From Ehretia macrophylla (taxonomy: Eukaryota > Streptophyta > Magnoliopsida > Boraginales > Ehretiaceae): a DNA stretch of 64,000 nt. Positions 11,013 through 22,594 of this stretch are shown here, in pieces. The translations under genes were made by a program, and so were the position numbers. The first letter of the stretch is position 1. Every line of letters begins with the position of its first letter. Where the stretch lies: positions 75,656,325-75,720,324 of the forward strand of contig CM075764.1 of NCBI GenBank assembly GCA_037974665.1, written 5' to 3'. The notes below the pieces were generated by a model. It had not been told where the DNA came from and made no database searches. It saw nothing but the letters and a program-made list of their open reading frames with translations.

Positions 11013-13454
11013 TGTCACGCCCCAACTCGACCCCTCCTATAATCAGTCAGGATGTAACAGAATTTCGGCAGTATAATGACAGTAAATAGGATACCAAGGC
11101 TTTAAACCAACCTCAATAGGACATCATACCTCAACTCCACAAACCATACAACAGACAACTCCTCAATAAAATAACAACATACATCATAACCATATTATAC
11201 AATAAACATTCATCGTTATACGCCTCCGTTCCAACATAATACATGAACCTTAATATACATTACAAAAATATATTGATCCAATCTAGCAACCTAATCATAA
11301 ACAAAAGAAAGGCTACTAAGACAACGTCAACTAATTCATTATCTTTTCGACATCTTTTACATTATGAACTACAAAGCATATAAAAGTCAACTAAGTTAAT
11401 TTACAAGATAGTAAAACAATACAACATCAAGGATAAGACTCCGGAACATAAGACTCATCCACGTAAGGCACATTTTTCTCTTCAGGAGGCACGTACCTAT
11501 AATCTTGCGAAAGTACACCTGTAAGCATGCAATAATAGAAAGTGAGCTTATATAAAATAAGCCCAATGAGGATCCGATAGATCTCGAGCAAGGTTTACTA
11601 AGCCCCTTGGAAATAATCCTTTGAGCAAATAAACACACAATAACATCAATAATACTATCATCACATAAACTATAATGACCATTCAATAAAGGATACACTA
11701 GTTGGTGTAGCTCCAAACGCCATCACGATCATAACAGCCTTCTTGTGACTCCCATAAACTCACGCACCCGAGGTACCCCAATAACCTCTCCCTCCATGAC
11801 ACCTCCGTCATGCGAGCTAGAGGCAGTCTCTGGTAGTCATGCCGTTATCAATCCGACAGCCTGATGCTGCCCAAGATGTGGCACACACATACCAAAGACT
11901 CAGCAATAATAATAAACATCAATCATTCACAGGAGGATAGTCTAGCAGAACTGCCTTCCTGCCGGCATCAATCATCAATCAATAATCATCAATAATCATA
12001 TTATCATCATAATAACATCAATAACCAATTTAACAACAAATAACTAAGTTAGATGACAAAGTAGGTCATCTAACCGAACATGCATTAAACACACAATCAA
12101 ACCCTAGTTTACCCATCATCAACTCACAATTCAATCACTCAAACCATACCCGATCAACTAAAGGCATAATCTAACATTTTAAAGAAAGACAACCTAAACT
12201 TCAAATAATCATATCTTACATTTTACTAATCCTAACAACTCCAAATCATTTTCAAAGACTCACCCATTCAATCAACTACATTAGCCCCCTCGGAAACCAA
12301 CCAAAACGTATCCAAATCATGGTTAATAACCATAAAACCCTAGTGTGTCATGGCTGAAATTTCTGGATTTTGGCACGGACATCACAATCAAAAATTCGGC
12401 ATTGCAACGGCGCTACCACGTAATTAACAAACTTTTAGAAATCGACGGCAATCCATTCCGATCAACACAACTCGAAATAATCAACATTTAGCAAATTAAT
12501 CAACTTTAAATACCCGAAAAATAATAATTATGCTACAACCGTTCAAATCTTGTAGGATTACATATAAATGATCCCTAGCATGCATGGAGCAATAATCTAA
12601 CATCAGATTAACATTTTAACTGTTCGATATTCAATTCTATGCAAAAACACAAAAGATGAGTTTTGAGATCTAGAATTTTTCTCTCACCTTTGATGCGATA
12701 TAAGCCTAGGAATGCATGCAATGCGTGCCCAACAAGCAGAATCCAACTCGGCACAAAATTCTACGGACAAAAACTATGTTTTTCTTTGATATTTTGTTTT
12801 GAAAACCTTGAAAATTTCTCTCTATTTTTCCTCTCCTTCCTCACGGCAATGTGTGTGCAAATGAGTGTGTTTTTGTGCTTTGTTCGTAGGTGTTGATGAT
12901 ATATGCATATTGGTCAACATTTAATGAAAGTCAAACTTGAATTAAGTTAGCATTTTTTGTGTTTTCTTGACTTTAAATGCATTTTCTTGATCACCAAAGT
13001 TCAAAAAAATTATTCAACACCCAAGATAGCTCAAGTAGATTATTTTTAGTTGACAAAAAGTTTTACAATCAAACAATTTCACCCGAGTCGGCTTAAAACT
13101 CGATTTTTGCAAAAGTCGGTGTAAAAATCCTAATAAATTCCTAAGCCGATTTTAAAACTGTTTTAATCAAACACAGGTCTATTAAAGTCCATGGACTAGG
13201 TCTAGAAGGGTTAAAAAGACCAGTTTCAAAATTTTAGCGGACGTGTTTCGAAAATACTATTCACTAAAAATCGACGATAAAATTTCTGACTCCGTTTTTT
13301 TATGAAAATTTCATGAATGCACAGTTAGCATGTTCTAGGAGTATTGATACCAAAATTACCACATTCTAAGTCACATAGCATATAGACAGGTTAATTCACG
13401 GAAAACGAGATAAAGCACGCAAAACGAGATAGGATAGAAAAGTGGAATTTCGCA
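11013..13454 (-). repeat. Element A 5' LTR
   Basis: Pairs with 3567-6006 over its whole length, with scattered substitutions. The inner end is TGTCACG and the outer end TTTCGCA, a one-base decay of TTTCACA. It is followed by the right TSD copy ACTAA (13455-13459). It holds the same donor-like, TATA-like, acceptor-like and acidic-frame elements as the 3' LTR. Confidence 0.93.
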
Positions 13455-15378
13455 ACTAAGATAGCATCAACTAATTCATTATCTTTTCAACATCTTTTAC
13501 ATTATGAACTACAAAGCATATAAAAGTCAACTAGATAATATACAAGATAGTAAAGCAATACAACATCAAGGATAAGACTCCGGAACATAAGACTCCGGAA
13601 CATAAGACTTATCCACGTAAGGCACATTTTCCTCTTCAAAAGGCACGTACCCGTAATCCTGCTCAAGTTTACCTATAAGCATGCAATAATAAAGAGTGAG
13701 CTTATATAAAATAAGCTCAGTGAGGATCCGATAGATCTCTAACAGTATTCACTATACTCCTTAGAAATAATCCTTTGAGCAAGTAAACACACAATAACAT
13801 CAATAATACTATCATCACATAAACTATAATGACCATTCAATAAAGGATACACTAGTTGGTGTAGCTCCAAACGCCATCACGATCATAACAGCCTTCTTAT
13901 GACTCCCATAAACTCACGCACCCGAGGTACCCCAATAACCACTTCCTCCATGACACATCTATCATGCGAGCTGGAGGTAGTCTCTGGTAGTCATGTTGTT
14001 ATCAACCCGATAGCCCGATACTGCCCGAGAGGTGGCACACACATACCAAAGACTCAACAATAAAAATAAACATCAATCATTCACAGGAGGACAACCTTTT
14101 CTGTTGACTATCTCCCGGTTCATCAATCATCAATCGATAATCATCAATAATCATATTATCATCATAATACCATCAATAATCAATTTAACAACAAATAACT
14201 AAGTTAGATGACAAAGTAGGCCATCTAACCGAACATGCATTAAACACACAATCAAACCCTAGTTTACCCATCATAAACTCACAATTCAATCATTCAAACC
14301 ACACCCGATCAACTAAAGGCATAATCTAACATTTTAAAGAAAGACAACCTAAATTTCAAATAATCATATCTTACATTCTACTAATTCAAACAACTCCAAA
14401 TCAGTTTCAAACACTCACCCATTCAATCAACTACATTAGCCCCCTCGGAAACCAACCAAAACACATCCAAATCATGCTCAATAACCCTAAAACCCTAGTG
14501 TGTCATGGTTGAAATTTGTGGATTTTGGCACGGACATCACAACCGAAAATTCGGTATTACAACGGCGGTACCAAGTAAATAACAAACTTTTAGAAATTGA
14601 CGGCAATCGATTCCGATCAATACAACTCAAAATAATCAACATTTAGCAAATTAATCAACTTTAAATACCTGAAAAATAATAATTATGCTACAACAGTTCA
14701 AATCTTGTAGGATTACATATAAATGATCCTTAGCATACATGGAGCAATAATCTAACATCAGATTAACATTCTAACGGTTCGATATTCAATTCTACGTAAA
14801 AACACAAAAGATGAGTGTTGGTGATAAATGCATAAAGGTCAACATTTTAAATAAAGTCAAAGTTGAAAACTTTAGTATTTTTAGTATTTTCTTGTCTTTT
14901 AAATGCGTTTTAGCTATCCCTTCGCTCAAAACAAATATACAACACCCAAGATAGCTCAAGTAGGTTATTTTTAGGTGACAAGAAGTTTTATAATCAAACA
15001 ATTTCACCCGAGTCGGCTTAAAACTCGATTTTCACAAAAGTCGGTATAAAAACCCTAATAAATTTCTAAGCCGATTTAAAAACCGATTTCATCAAACACA
15101 GGTCTATTAAAGTCCGAGGACTAGGTCTAGAAGGGTTAAAAAGACCAGTTTCAAAATTTTAGCAGACGTGTTTCAAAAATACTATTCACTAAAAATCGAC
15201 GATAAAATTTCTGACTCCGTTTTTTATGAAAATTTCATGAATGCACATTTAGCATGTTCTAGGAGTATTAATATCAAAATTATCACAGTCTAAGTCATAT
15301 AGCACATAGACAGGTCAATTCAAGCAAAACAAGAATAAATACGCAAAACGAGACATGATAGAAAAGTGGGGTTTCACA
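13455..15378 (-). repeat. Element B 3' LTR, inner piece, with internal deletion
   Basis: Continues B's 3' LTR after the element A insertion and ends TTTCACA next to a polypurine tract. Compared with B's 5' LTR it lacks 231 bases (equivalent to 25768-25998) at about 14816. It also has an extra 15-bp copy at 13571-13605 that adds five codons in frame to the short acidic reading frame. The two changes account for the 216-bp length difference between B's LTRs. Confidence 0.9.
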
Positions 15379-15395
15379 TTCTCCCCCCTTAAAGA
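15379..15395 (-). promoter_or_regulatory. Element B polypurine tract
   Basis: The minus strand reads CTTTAAGGGGGGAGAA directly against the LTR. Confidence 0.9.
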
Positions 15396-15413
15396 AATTT
15401 CGTCCTCGAAATT
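15396..15413 (-). other. Stem-loop upstream of element B polypurine tract
   Basis: On the minus strand AATTTCG and CGAAATT form a 7-bp stem with loop AGGA. It lies 17 nt from the LTR. Confidence 0.75.
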
Positions 15414-16782
15414 CTTACTTGATGTACTAAACAGATCTGGGTACTTCTGCTGCATCTGATTTCGTATCTCCCAAGTAGCTTCCTCAATACCGTGATGCTT
15501 CCACAACACCTTAACCATCAGAATCTTCTTCGACCTCAACTCTCGTTCCATCTGATCAAGAATACGAATCGGACACTCGTCATAAGTCAGATTCTCACGA
15601 AACTGTAACGGCTCTGGCTCAAGAATATGAGAAGGATCCGGATTATATTTCTACAAATTAGACACGTGAAATACATCGTGGACATTAGAGAAATTCTCCG
15701 GTAAAGCCAACCAATATGCCAACTTACCAACCCTGCCGATAATCTCAAACGGCCCAACAAATCTTGGACTTAGCTTACCACCTTTACCATAACGAACAAA
15801 CCCCTTATGAGGAGACAATCTCAAGAAAACCCGATTTTCGACTGCAAACTCCAAGTCCCGATGACGCTTATCAGCATAACTCTTGAATCTACTCTGCGCC
15901 GTAAGCATTCTCTGCCTGATCAACTAAACATTCTCAATCTTCTCTAGAAGCTCTGGCATGATAGTCGGATCAATAGTCTTCATCTCCCCTACCTCGTCCC
16001 AATACAAAGGTGAACGGCACTTACAACTGTAAAGAGCTACAAAAGGTACCATCCCAATAGTAGCTTGATAACTATTGTTATAGGCAAACTCGGCAAGTGG
16101 TAGATGTTTCTCCCAGTTCTTCCCGAAGTCCATAACACAAGCCCTAAGCATATCTTCCAGAATCTGAATAGTCTACTCAAACTGACCATCGGTCTGTGGA
16201 TGATATGCGGTACTGAAGTTCAACTGAGTACCCAACGTCTCCTGAAGTTTCTCCCATAAACGAGAAGTAAATTGAGGATCTCAATCTGAGACAATACTAG
16301 ATGGAATCCTGTGAAGTCTAACAACCTGATCCAAATAAAGACCCGTCAACTTTGTAACTTCATCTCCCATTCTCATCGAAATAAAGTAAGCTGTCTTCGT
16401 CAAACGATCCACGACAACCTAAATTGCATCATTATCCCTCAGTGTTCTAGGCAAACCAGTAACGAAATCCATCGTAATATGCTCCCACTTCCACTCTGGT
16501 ATAGCCAACGGCTGAAGTAAACCTGCTGGTTGTTGATTCTCGGCTTTCACCCTCTGACAAGTCAAACATCTAGATACAAATTGAGCAACCTCCATCTTCA
16601 TGTTATTCCACCAATAGTGTTGCTTCAAATCCCGATACATCTTGGTTCTACCGGGATGAATAGTGTACTTAGAATTATGAGCTTCCTCCAGATTGCCTCG
16701 CCTCAAACCCGGTTCATCGAGAACACAAACCCTATTCCGAAACCGAAGAATACCATCCTCGTGCACTTTGAAGTCAGACTGA

Positions 16783-16787
16783 TCATC
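16783..16787. repeat. Left target-site copy of solo LTR S1 (TCATC)
   Basis: TCATC here and TTATC at 20511-20515. Element A has the empty site as GATCATCTGTGATC near 7425, so the right copy has one C-to-T change. Confidence 0.8.
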
Positions 16788-19700
16788 TGTGAGGCCCGAC
16801 CCTGAATAACGTGTATTACCTCAATTTGTGTGCCATAGACCAAGAATGATATGACTGACCTTGGATTACGTGCCCTGTCTTAGTTTTCATGCATACTTCG
16901 TCATACGTGCCTTAACCTAGGTTTAAGAGGCGTACCTTAATTTACGTGCATTGCATTGAATTACGTGTCGTGCATTGGTCTACGTGCATTGACGTAGGGT
17001 TGCATGCGTTAGCATTAGAATCTGTGCATTAGACTTGAAGTACGTGCCTTAGTCTAGAAGTTCGTGTCTTGCCTCGTAGTTCGTGTTTACCTCGTGTTTC
17101 GTGCCCCGTATTGTTTTCGGTGTGTGCCTCGTAGTACGTACCTTAGACCTAGGAATCCGTGCCACCACGTTAATCAAGAAAGCATCCTACACAAAGCACT
17201 AAACTATAAAATAATCCTAATTCAAATCTCTACAAAATCCACTAACAATAAACAATTCAATCTACACAAACACATAAACATTCTTTATTCTTTATTCTCA
17301 CCCAAAACCAATGCACCTCAAATTTCACCCTTATTATAATCCATAATATATTAAATAGAGTCTGAAATTTCAGCAATTTGCAAGCCCTTGGCTGACCACT
17401 AAGTGCATTTAGTCTAGCATTGCATAATTTATTCATAATCCTAGACAAACTATGACAAAACACTTACACAATGCATAAAAAATTGCCCAAAACCACCTCA
17501 ATTTCCTCTCATTTTCGACCAAACCACTCATGGCCCATGCTAACATTTTAAATTCCACCTTGAAGACACAAAAATCTGATTCACCAAGCTCAAGGCTGAA
17601 CATGCTCATCAAAAATTGCAAAAGGCTTTATTCCTTGTCATATTTTTTGTCACATTCTCTCATTTCCTTCAAACTTATTTCTCTCCCTCTCATTCTCTCT
17701 CTCCATTTCGGTTCTTGGCTGAGTTCTCTACCTCCTTGGCTTGTCTTCTTCACATCTTGGTTGAGCAAAGTCGAGTAGCCATCAAGAAACCCAAGTAAAC
17801 CAGCTAGAGTTCGAAATCACTCATGCATGTGCATTGAAGCTTCATTTTCGGCCTAGGTGAGTTACTAAGCATCCATTTCTTTTCTTCAAGTTCTAACTAC
17901 ATGCATGCACTAAGAGATTGATCATTAAGCTAGGAAAAATAGAGAAAAACTAGTGAGGTTCTCGGCTAAGCAAGGAAAAGGAGAAGATTTGAGCTTCAAC
18001 AAAGGGTCTTGGGCATTTTGTGGTTGATTGCTAAGGTGAGGGTTAAAACCTTTTGAAAACTCTTCAAAAATTCTCATCCATGCTCATAAATGTGTGTATT
18101 TGCTTCTGTACTTGAGCTATATGGTCGTTCATAAGCTTAAACAACCATGCATGGCAAGATCTTGGCTTGAAAATGATGCTAGGTGAAGTCGAAATGGATG
18201 ACAGCTCTCTGACCAGTCTGTTCGAGGTAAGTTTAGCTAAGCAAATGGTGTTGAAAATGCTTGAAAATTGGTGGGTGACTAGTGTGGACAGTTGTGGACA
18301 TTTTTCCCAGAAATAGGCTGAAGCTAATTTTTACTCTAAGGTCCTCAAAATGGTAAATCTTTAAAATGTGACCAAATCTGGAAATCTGGAAAAATGAAGC
18401 AGGTTTTGGCAGATGCACTGACCTTGTGGAACGAACCATATTTGACTTAGTAAATGATGTCCAAAATGCATGAAATTTGGTTTTATGCTATATTTTTCAG
18501 TTCTGGACAATTTTGTCAGAAATGGACCAAGGCTAAAACTGACCCTAAGGACCTCAAAAACGTGAATTTCTGAAAAGTGTGCAAATCTGGACAGTTTTGT
18601 GCTATTCCACTGTTTCGGCTATATCTAATGATCCCGAACTCCAATTGATGTAAGGTTTATTTCTGATTTTAGTTAACTTCTTAAGATTTAATTTGACATC
18701 TTATTTACTGAATTTGGAGATTGTTTGATTATCTTATTGATTGTGAGAAAACAGCCTATTGCAGTAAAGGTTTTATTTAGCTACATGCTTGGAAAATTAT
18801 TGTAACCCCTTTTGTGGTTCTAATCGTGTGGAAATGTGGTGTTGGGATGTTATGTGGACTGTTTTGAGTACTTGAGGGTGCTTGAATGGGATGATGGGGG
18901 ACTTGAGGATGATTTTGAGTTGACTAAGTGTTTTAATCACACGATTAAGCATGAAATGGAAACCCTATTGACTAGGTAGTTTTGCTAAGTGTTGATTCTT
19001 GGTTATTGTGTGGAAATTATATGCTTAGTGGGCTGCCCGTAAATGTCTTATAACTTCAAATGTGATTTTGACCATTGCATGTTGTCATATAAGCTTTTCT
19101 TGCAACCGAACCCACGTAAATGTTGTTGCATGTTGAATATTCGTATCACTTGAATACGTGAACTTTGAAATGAGTTATATGGCTTGACTTGCATGTGTTA
19201 CATGGCTGCCCTTTTAATGTTCATATGGCTCTATATGCTTTTCAAGTGAATTTATTTGTCTTATCGTGCGTGGTTTGATTACTTGACAACATGCGATCTT
19301 ATAACTGCTCGGAGGCGACCTACTTTGTTGTCCTGCTAATGTGATATGTTAAATGTTATAAATGTGCATTGCATACGAGGTTGCAACCTTTCAGTGTGGC
19401 ATGGTAGCGTTTCACGCACGCCGAGCGGCATCGGGCTTGCCGTTGTTACCGTGACTACTATGGTCCAATTCCCTCTCTCACTTGGCATTTCACCCTCGGA
19501 AAGTTGGGTCGTAGGATTTCGGGGTACATCCGGAGTACACCCACCTGGCGTGTTTTGGGGATGAATTAAAGTCGGCCGCAACTCCTGTTACTTGACTTGA
19601 TCTGAGAGCAAATGCTCACCGTATCCTTGAAATGATTGGTAATTGTATCCGTTTCTCGATTTGTTTCTTATAATTGCTTACCATATTATTTGTAATATGT

Positions 19701-20510
19701 GACATGTTTTACAAAGGGGTTTTCATAAATTGAACCGGAAAATGAGTTTCAAAACGTATTTCTCGTTCCCCCTCGCTGAGTTCATAAAGACTCACCCTCT
19801 TTTATCATCTCAGGTGAAGAAGATCAAGAACAGGTACCCAAGGACGATGTGCCTAACGATGATTCCTTGGAGTGATTGCCTGTCTTGTGTGCTTTGCATG
19901 ATTGTGGCTATTTGTGAACTATGCCACTTGAAGACTATTTCTTTTATGTTGCTCGTTGTTTATTGATGTAAATGACCCCGTTGTAATTTGGGTCTAATTC
20001 TGGGATTGTACTATCTGTAACCGGATGATCTTTTATTTGGTTGTTTGCTTTCGTTTTCTTAATTAGTAGTTATCGTAGGCATTCAAACCACTAGATGAAC
20101 AATCAACTAAGTTAATTCTATCTAATTTCACTTAGGTGCTCATTTGCAAACTAAAGGATAATAGGTACTTGCATGATAGGAAATTGACAAATAAACGGGA
20201 CATAGTTATCATGTTAGGCTTATTAACCAAACGAGACTTTCAAGATAAACTAGTAGGCAAATCGGTTGGTAACAAATAGGAGTCCTTAATGGAATTGGAT
20301 TAATGATTGGAATAATTGAGGCGTTTAGAGAATTAGGTCAAACCAAAGAGCCCAATTACAGTGGTTATGCTGCCGGTTTACCAAAAAAATTTTGGAGTCT
20401 AGGATTAAATATTAAGTGTTAAACCTCCTTGAGCGATTAAGTACGTGAAAGGACTTGAATGTTCAGTTCACACCCTACTCTAACCTTATAGGCTGGGTTG
20501 GGGCGTAACA
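16788..20510 (+). mobile_element. Solo LTR S1 (3.7 kb) inside B pol
   Basis: It starts TGTGAGGCCCG and ends GGGCGTAACA, so it is bounded TG...CA, with a near-perfect TSD. There is no gag-pol, primer site or polypurine tract, so a solo LTR is the simplest reading, although it is unusually long. The layout matches the shorter LTRs here: donor-like CTAG|GTGAGT at 17857 and AAG|GTGAGG at 18036, a CGCTGAGTTCATAAAGACTC block at 19774-19793, acceptor-like CTCAG at 19809-19813, and an acidic frame ending at about 19878. An ACGTG-rich stretch fills 16808-17160. Small open frames (17064-19966) have no recognised domain. Confidence 0.85.
16808..17160 (+). promoter_or_regulatory. ACGTG-rich degenerate repeat at the start of S1
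   Basis: TACGTGCC, TACGTGCATT and related words recur about every 20-40 bases in a TTAG-rich background. ACGTG is the core of plant G-box and ABRE elements; a promoter role here is inference. Confidence 0.45.
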
Positions 20511-21835
20511 TTATCCGTGATCTGATCCTTAATCTTCTAAAGTTTAACATCAAGTTGCTGAGCCTCTCTGATCTGAGACAGCAACAAAGGTTGAATATGG
20601 AGATGTGAACACATCACTCCAACCTGAGTCAACTCTGGTCTCTAATAAGTGAATTCCTCAAGAATCTCCCATTTCTTGACAGCCAAACAAGCAATACTCG
20701 TCTTCCGGCTGAGAGCATCTACTACAACATTTGCCTTTCCAGACAGATAATTGATAGAACAATTATAATTTCCAAGAAGCTCCATCCACCTCCGCTGGCG
20801 CATATTCAACTCCTTCTGTGAGAACAAGTACTTCAGACTCTTATGATCAGTGAAAATCTCGAACTTACTGCCCCACAGATAATGACGCCACTTCTTCAGT
20901 GCGAAGACAACTGCTGCCAACTCAAGATCATGAGTCGGATAATTCACCTCATAAGGCTTCAACTTCCTGGAAGCATAGGCAATAACTCGGCCATCCTGCA
21001 TAAGAACACATCCCAAGCCCTCCTTGGATGCATCGCTGTAAATAACCATATTATCGGTCCCCTCTGGTAGAGCAAGTACTGGAGCAGTAGTCAACCTCTT
21101 TTTCAACTCCTGAAACCCATTCTCACACTTCTTATCCCAAGCAAAGATAGTCCGTTTCTGAGTCAACTTAAAAAGTGGCCCAGTAATCTTCTAGAAGTCC
21201 TTTACAAACCTACGGTAATAACCTGTCAAGCCAAAAAAGCTACAGATCTCAAAAACAATCTCTGGCCGTTTCCAAGACATCACCACTTCAATCTTAGTGG
21301 GATCTACAGATATACCACTCTGTGTAATAACATGGCCAAGAAAAGATATGCGTTGCAGCCAAAATTCACATTTGTTGAACTTGGCAAACAACTGATGCTC
21401 CTGCAGCTTCTGTAAAACAAGTCGTAGATGTTATTCGTGCTCCGATTCAGATTTAGAATAGACCAAGATATCATCAATAAAGATTACCACGAACTGGTCT
21501 AAATACGGCTGAAAAACCCGATGCATAAGATCCATGAATGCTGCCGGTGCATTAGTTAATCCAAAGGGCATAACAACAAACTCATAATGCCCATACCGAG
21601 TCCTGAAGGCATACTTCGGAACATCCTCCGTACGAATCCGAAGCTGATAATACTTCTGCCTCAAATCAAATTTAGAATAGGCTTTGGCTCCCTGAAGTTG
21701 ATCAAACAACTCGTCAATCAGTGGCAAATGATATTTATTCTTGATGGTCACTTGATTCAAACCATGATAATCAATACACAATCTCAAGGTACCATCCTTA
21801 TTCTTCACAAATAAAACAGGAGCTCCCTAAGGTGA
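20511..21835 (-). pseudogene. Element B reverse transcriptase and RNase H, broken
   Basis: Minus strand. RT 21808-21431: [32 protein letters not shown] (first catalytic Asp), [19 protein letters not shown] and [16 protein letters not shown] frame break near 21431 is followed by [16 protein letters not shown] (21391-21191). RNase H is open over 21166-20642: [51 protein letters not shown] and [18 protein letters not shown]1 cuts the gene just after RNase H. Compared with A, the RNase H frame is longer and uninterrupted. Confidence 0.92.
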
Positions 21836-22594
21836 AGAACTCTGTTGAATGAATCCTTTCTCTAATAACTCCTGCAACTGAGTCTTCAACTCCTTCAACT
21901 CAGCTGGTGCCATATGGTACGTTGATTCTGAAATAAGTTGCGTACCGGGAATAAGATTGATCATAAACTCCACATCTCTCTCTGGTGGTAACCCTGGCAA
22001 CTCTTCAGGAAATACATTGGGATATTCCCGAATAATAGGGACTTCCTCCAGCTGTAGCTTATCATATGGCTTGTTGATCAAATAAACTAGATAACCCGAA
22101 CACCCCTTACTCACCAACTTAACAGCTTTAGTTGCTGAGATAACAAAACTCGTCTTAGCACCCCGGTTCTCTACTACCTTAACTACTGGCTGATCTGGCA
22201 AACAAAACTGTACTACATTTGTTCGACAGTTCAACTGGGCATCATACTTAGAAAGCCAATCCATACCCAAGATAACATCATACCCCCGGATAGGAAATAA
22301 GATAAGGTCCGAAGGAAAATTATGCCCCTTAACATGTATTACACAATCCTTACATACTAAGCCAATCATATACTTATCAATCAAAGAGGTACTAATCTCA
22401 ACCACATAAGGCAATCTTTCAGGTTGCATATTAACACATTGCACACAAGCAGGAGTAATGAAAGAATGCGTAGCACCAAAATCAATCAACACTTTAACAA
22501 GTTGATCAAGTATAAGGAAGTTACCTTCCACCACTGCAGTCTCTTCAGGTATCTCCTCCAAGTCAACTACGTAGGCCCGAGCCTAGACCCGCTG
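21827..22594 (-). pseudogene. Element B aspartic protease, active-site substitution
   Basis: The frame 22561-21827 on the minus strand is open from the gag linker through protease to the RT linker: MEEIPEETAVVEGNFLILDQ, then LVKVLIDFGATHSFITPAC, then YDVILGMDWLSKYDAQLN and GFIQQSSSP. The usual D-S-G or D-T-G reads D-F-G (TCT to TTT), which should cripple catalysis although the aspartate remains. It ends at a TAG in SSP*GAPVLF where tryptophan is likely; A has TGA at the same codon, so the two hits are separate. Confidence 0.9.

Larger units (their letters stand above)
3567..13454 (-). mobile_element. Element A: complete Tekay-like chromovirus inside B's 3' LTR
   Basis: Order on the minus strand: 5' LTR 11013-13454 (2442 bp), iMet primer site 10995-11006, gag 9525-10787, protease 8800-9480, RT and RNase H 7456-8760, integrase with chromodomain-like tail 6040-7330, polypurine tract 6007-6024, 3' LTR 3567-6006 (2440 bp). 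The TSD is ACTAA at 3562-3566 and 13455-13459, an exact match. Joining the two flanks restores an unbroken B LTR. The outer end of the 5' LTR has decayed from TTTCACA to TTTCGCA. Coding frames carry several stops, so it is not autonomous today. Confidence 0.95.
15379..16787 (-). pseudogene. Element B integrase with chromodomain-like tail, broken
   Basis: Minus strand, interrupted at its upstream end by S1. The frame 16766-16419 holds the zinc region (EAHNSKYTIHPGRTKMY, FVSRCLTCQRVKAENQ) and HITMDFVTGLPRT. The middle is more decayed than in A. The catalytic glutamate codon is kept (DGQFE), but a TAG follows at 16173-16175, the same codon as in A. Further down are LPLAEFAYNNSYQATIGM (16151-15924), ENRVFLRLSPHKG (15923-15651) and the chromodomain-like tail MVKVLWKHHGIEEATWE (15551 onward). 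The last frame stays open across the polypurine tract and 64 bases into the LTR. Confidence 0.9.

Noticed and set aside
15315-15378. Extension of B pol frame into the LTR as a fusion protein
   Set aside because: F shows the same run-through. The pol frame of these elements normally overlaps the polypurine tract, and the extra codons are simply the first LTR bases before the next stop.
16788-20510. Complete small retroelement or captured host gene in B pol
   Set aside because: No primer site, purine tract, internal domain or recognised host coding sequence; the ends and layout are those of an LTR.
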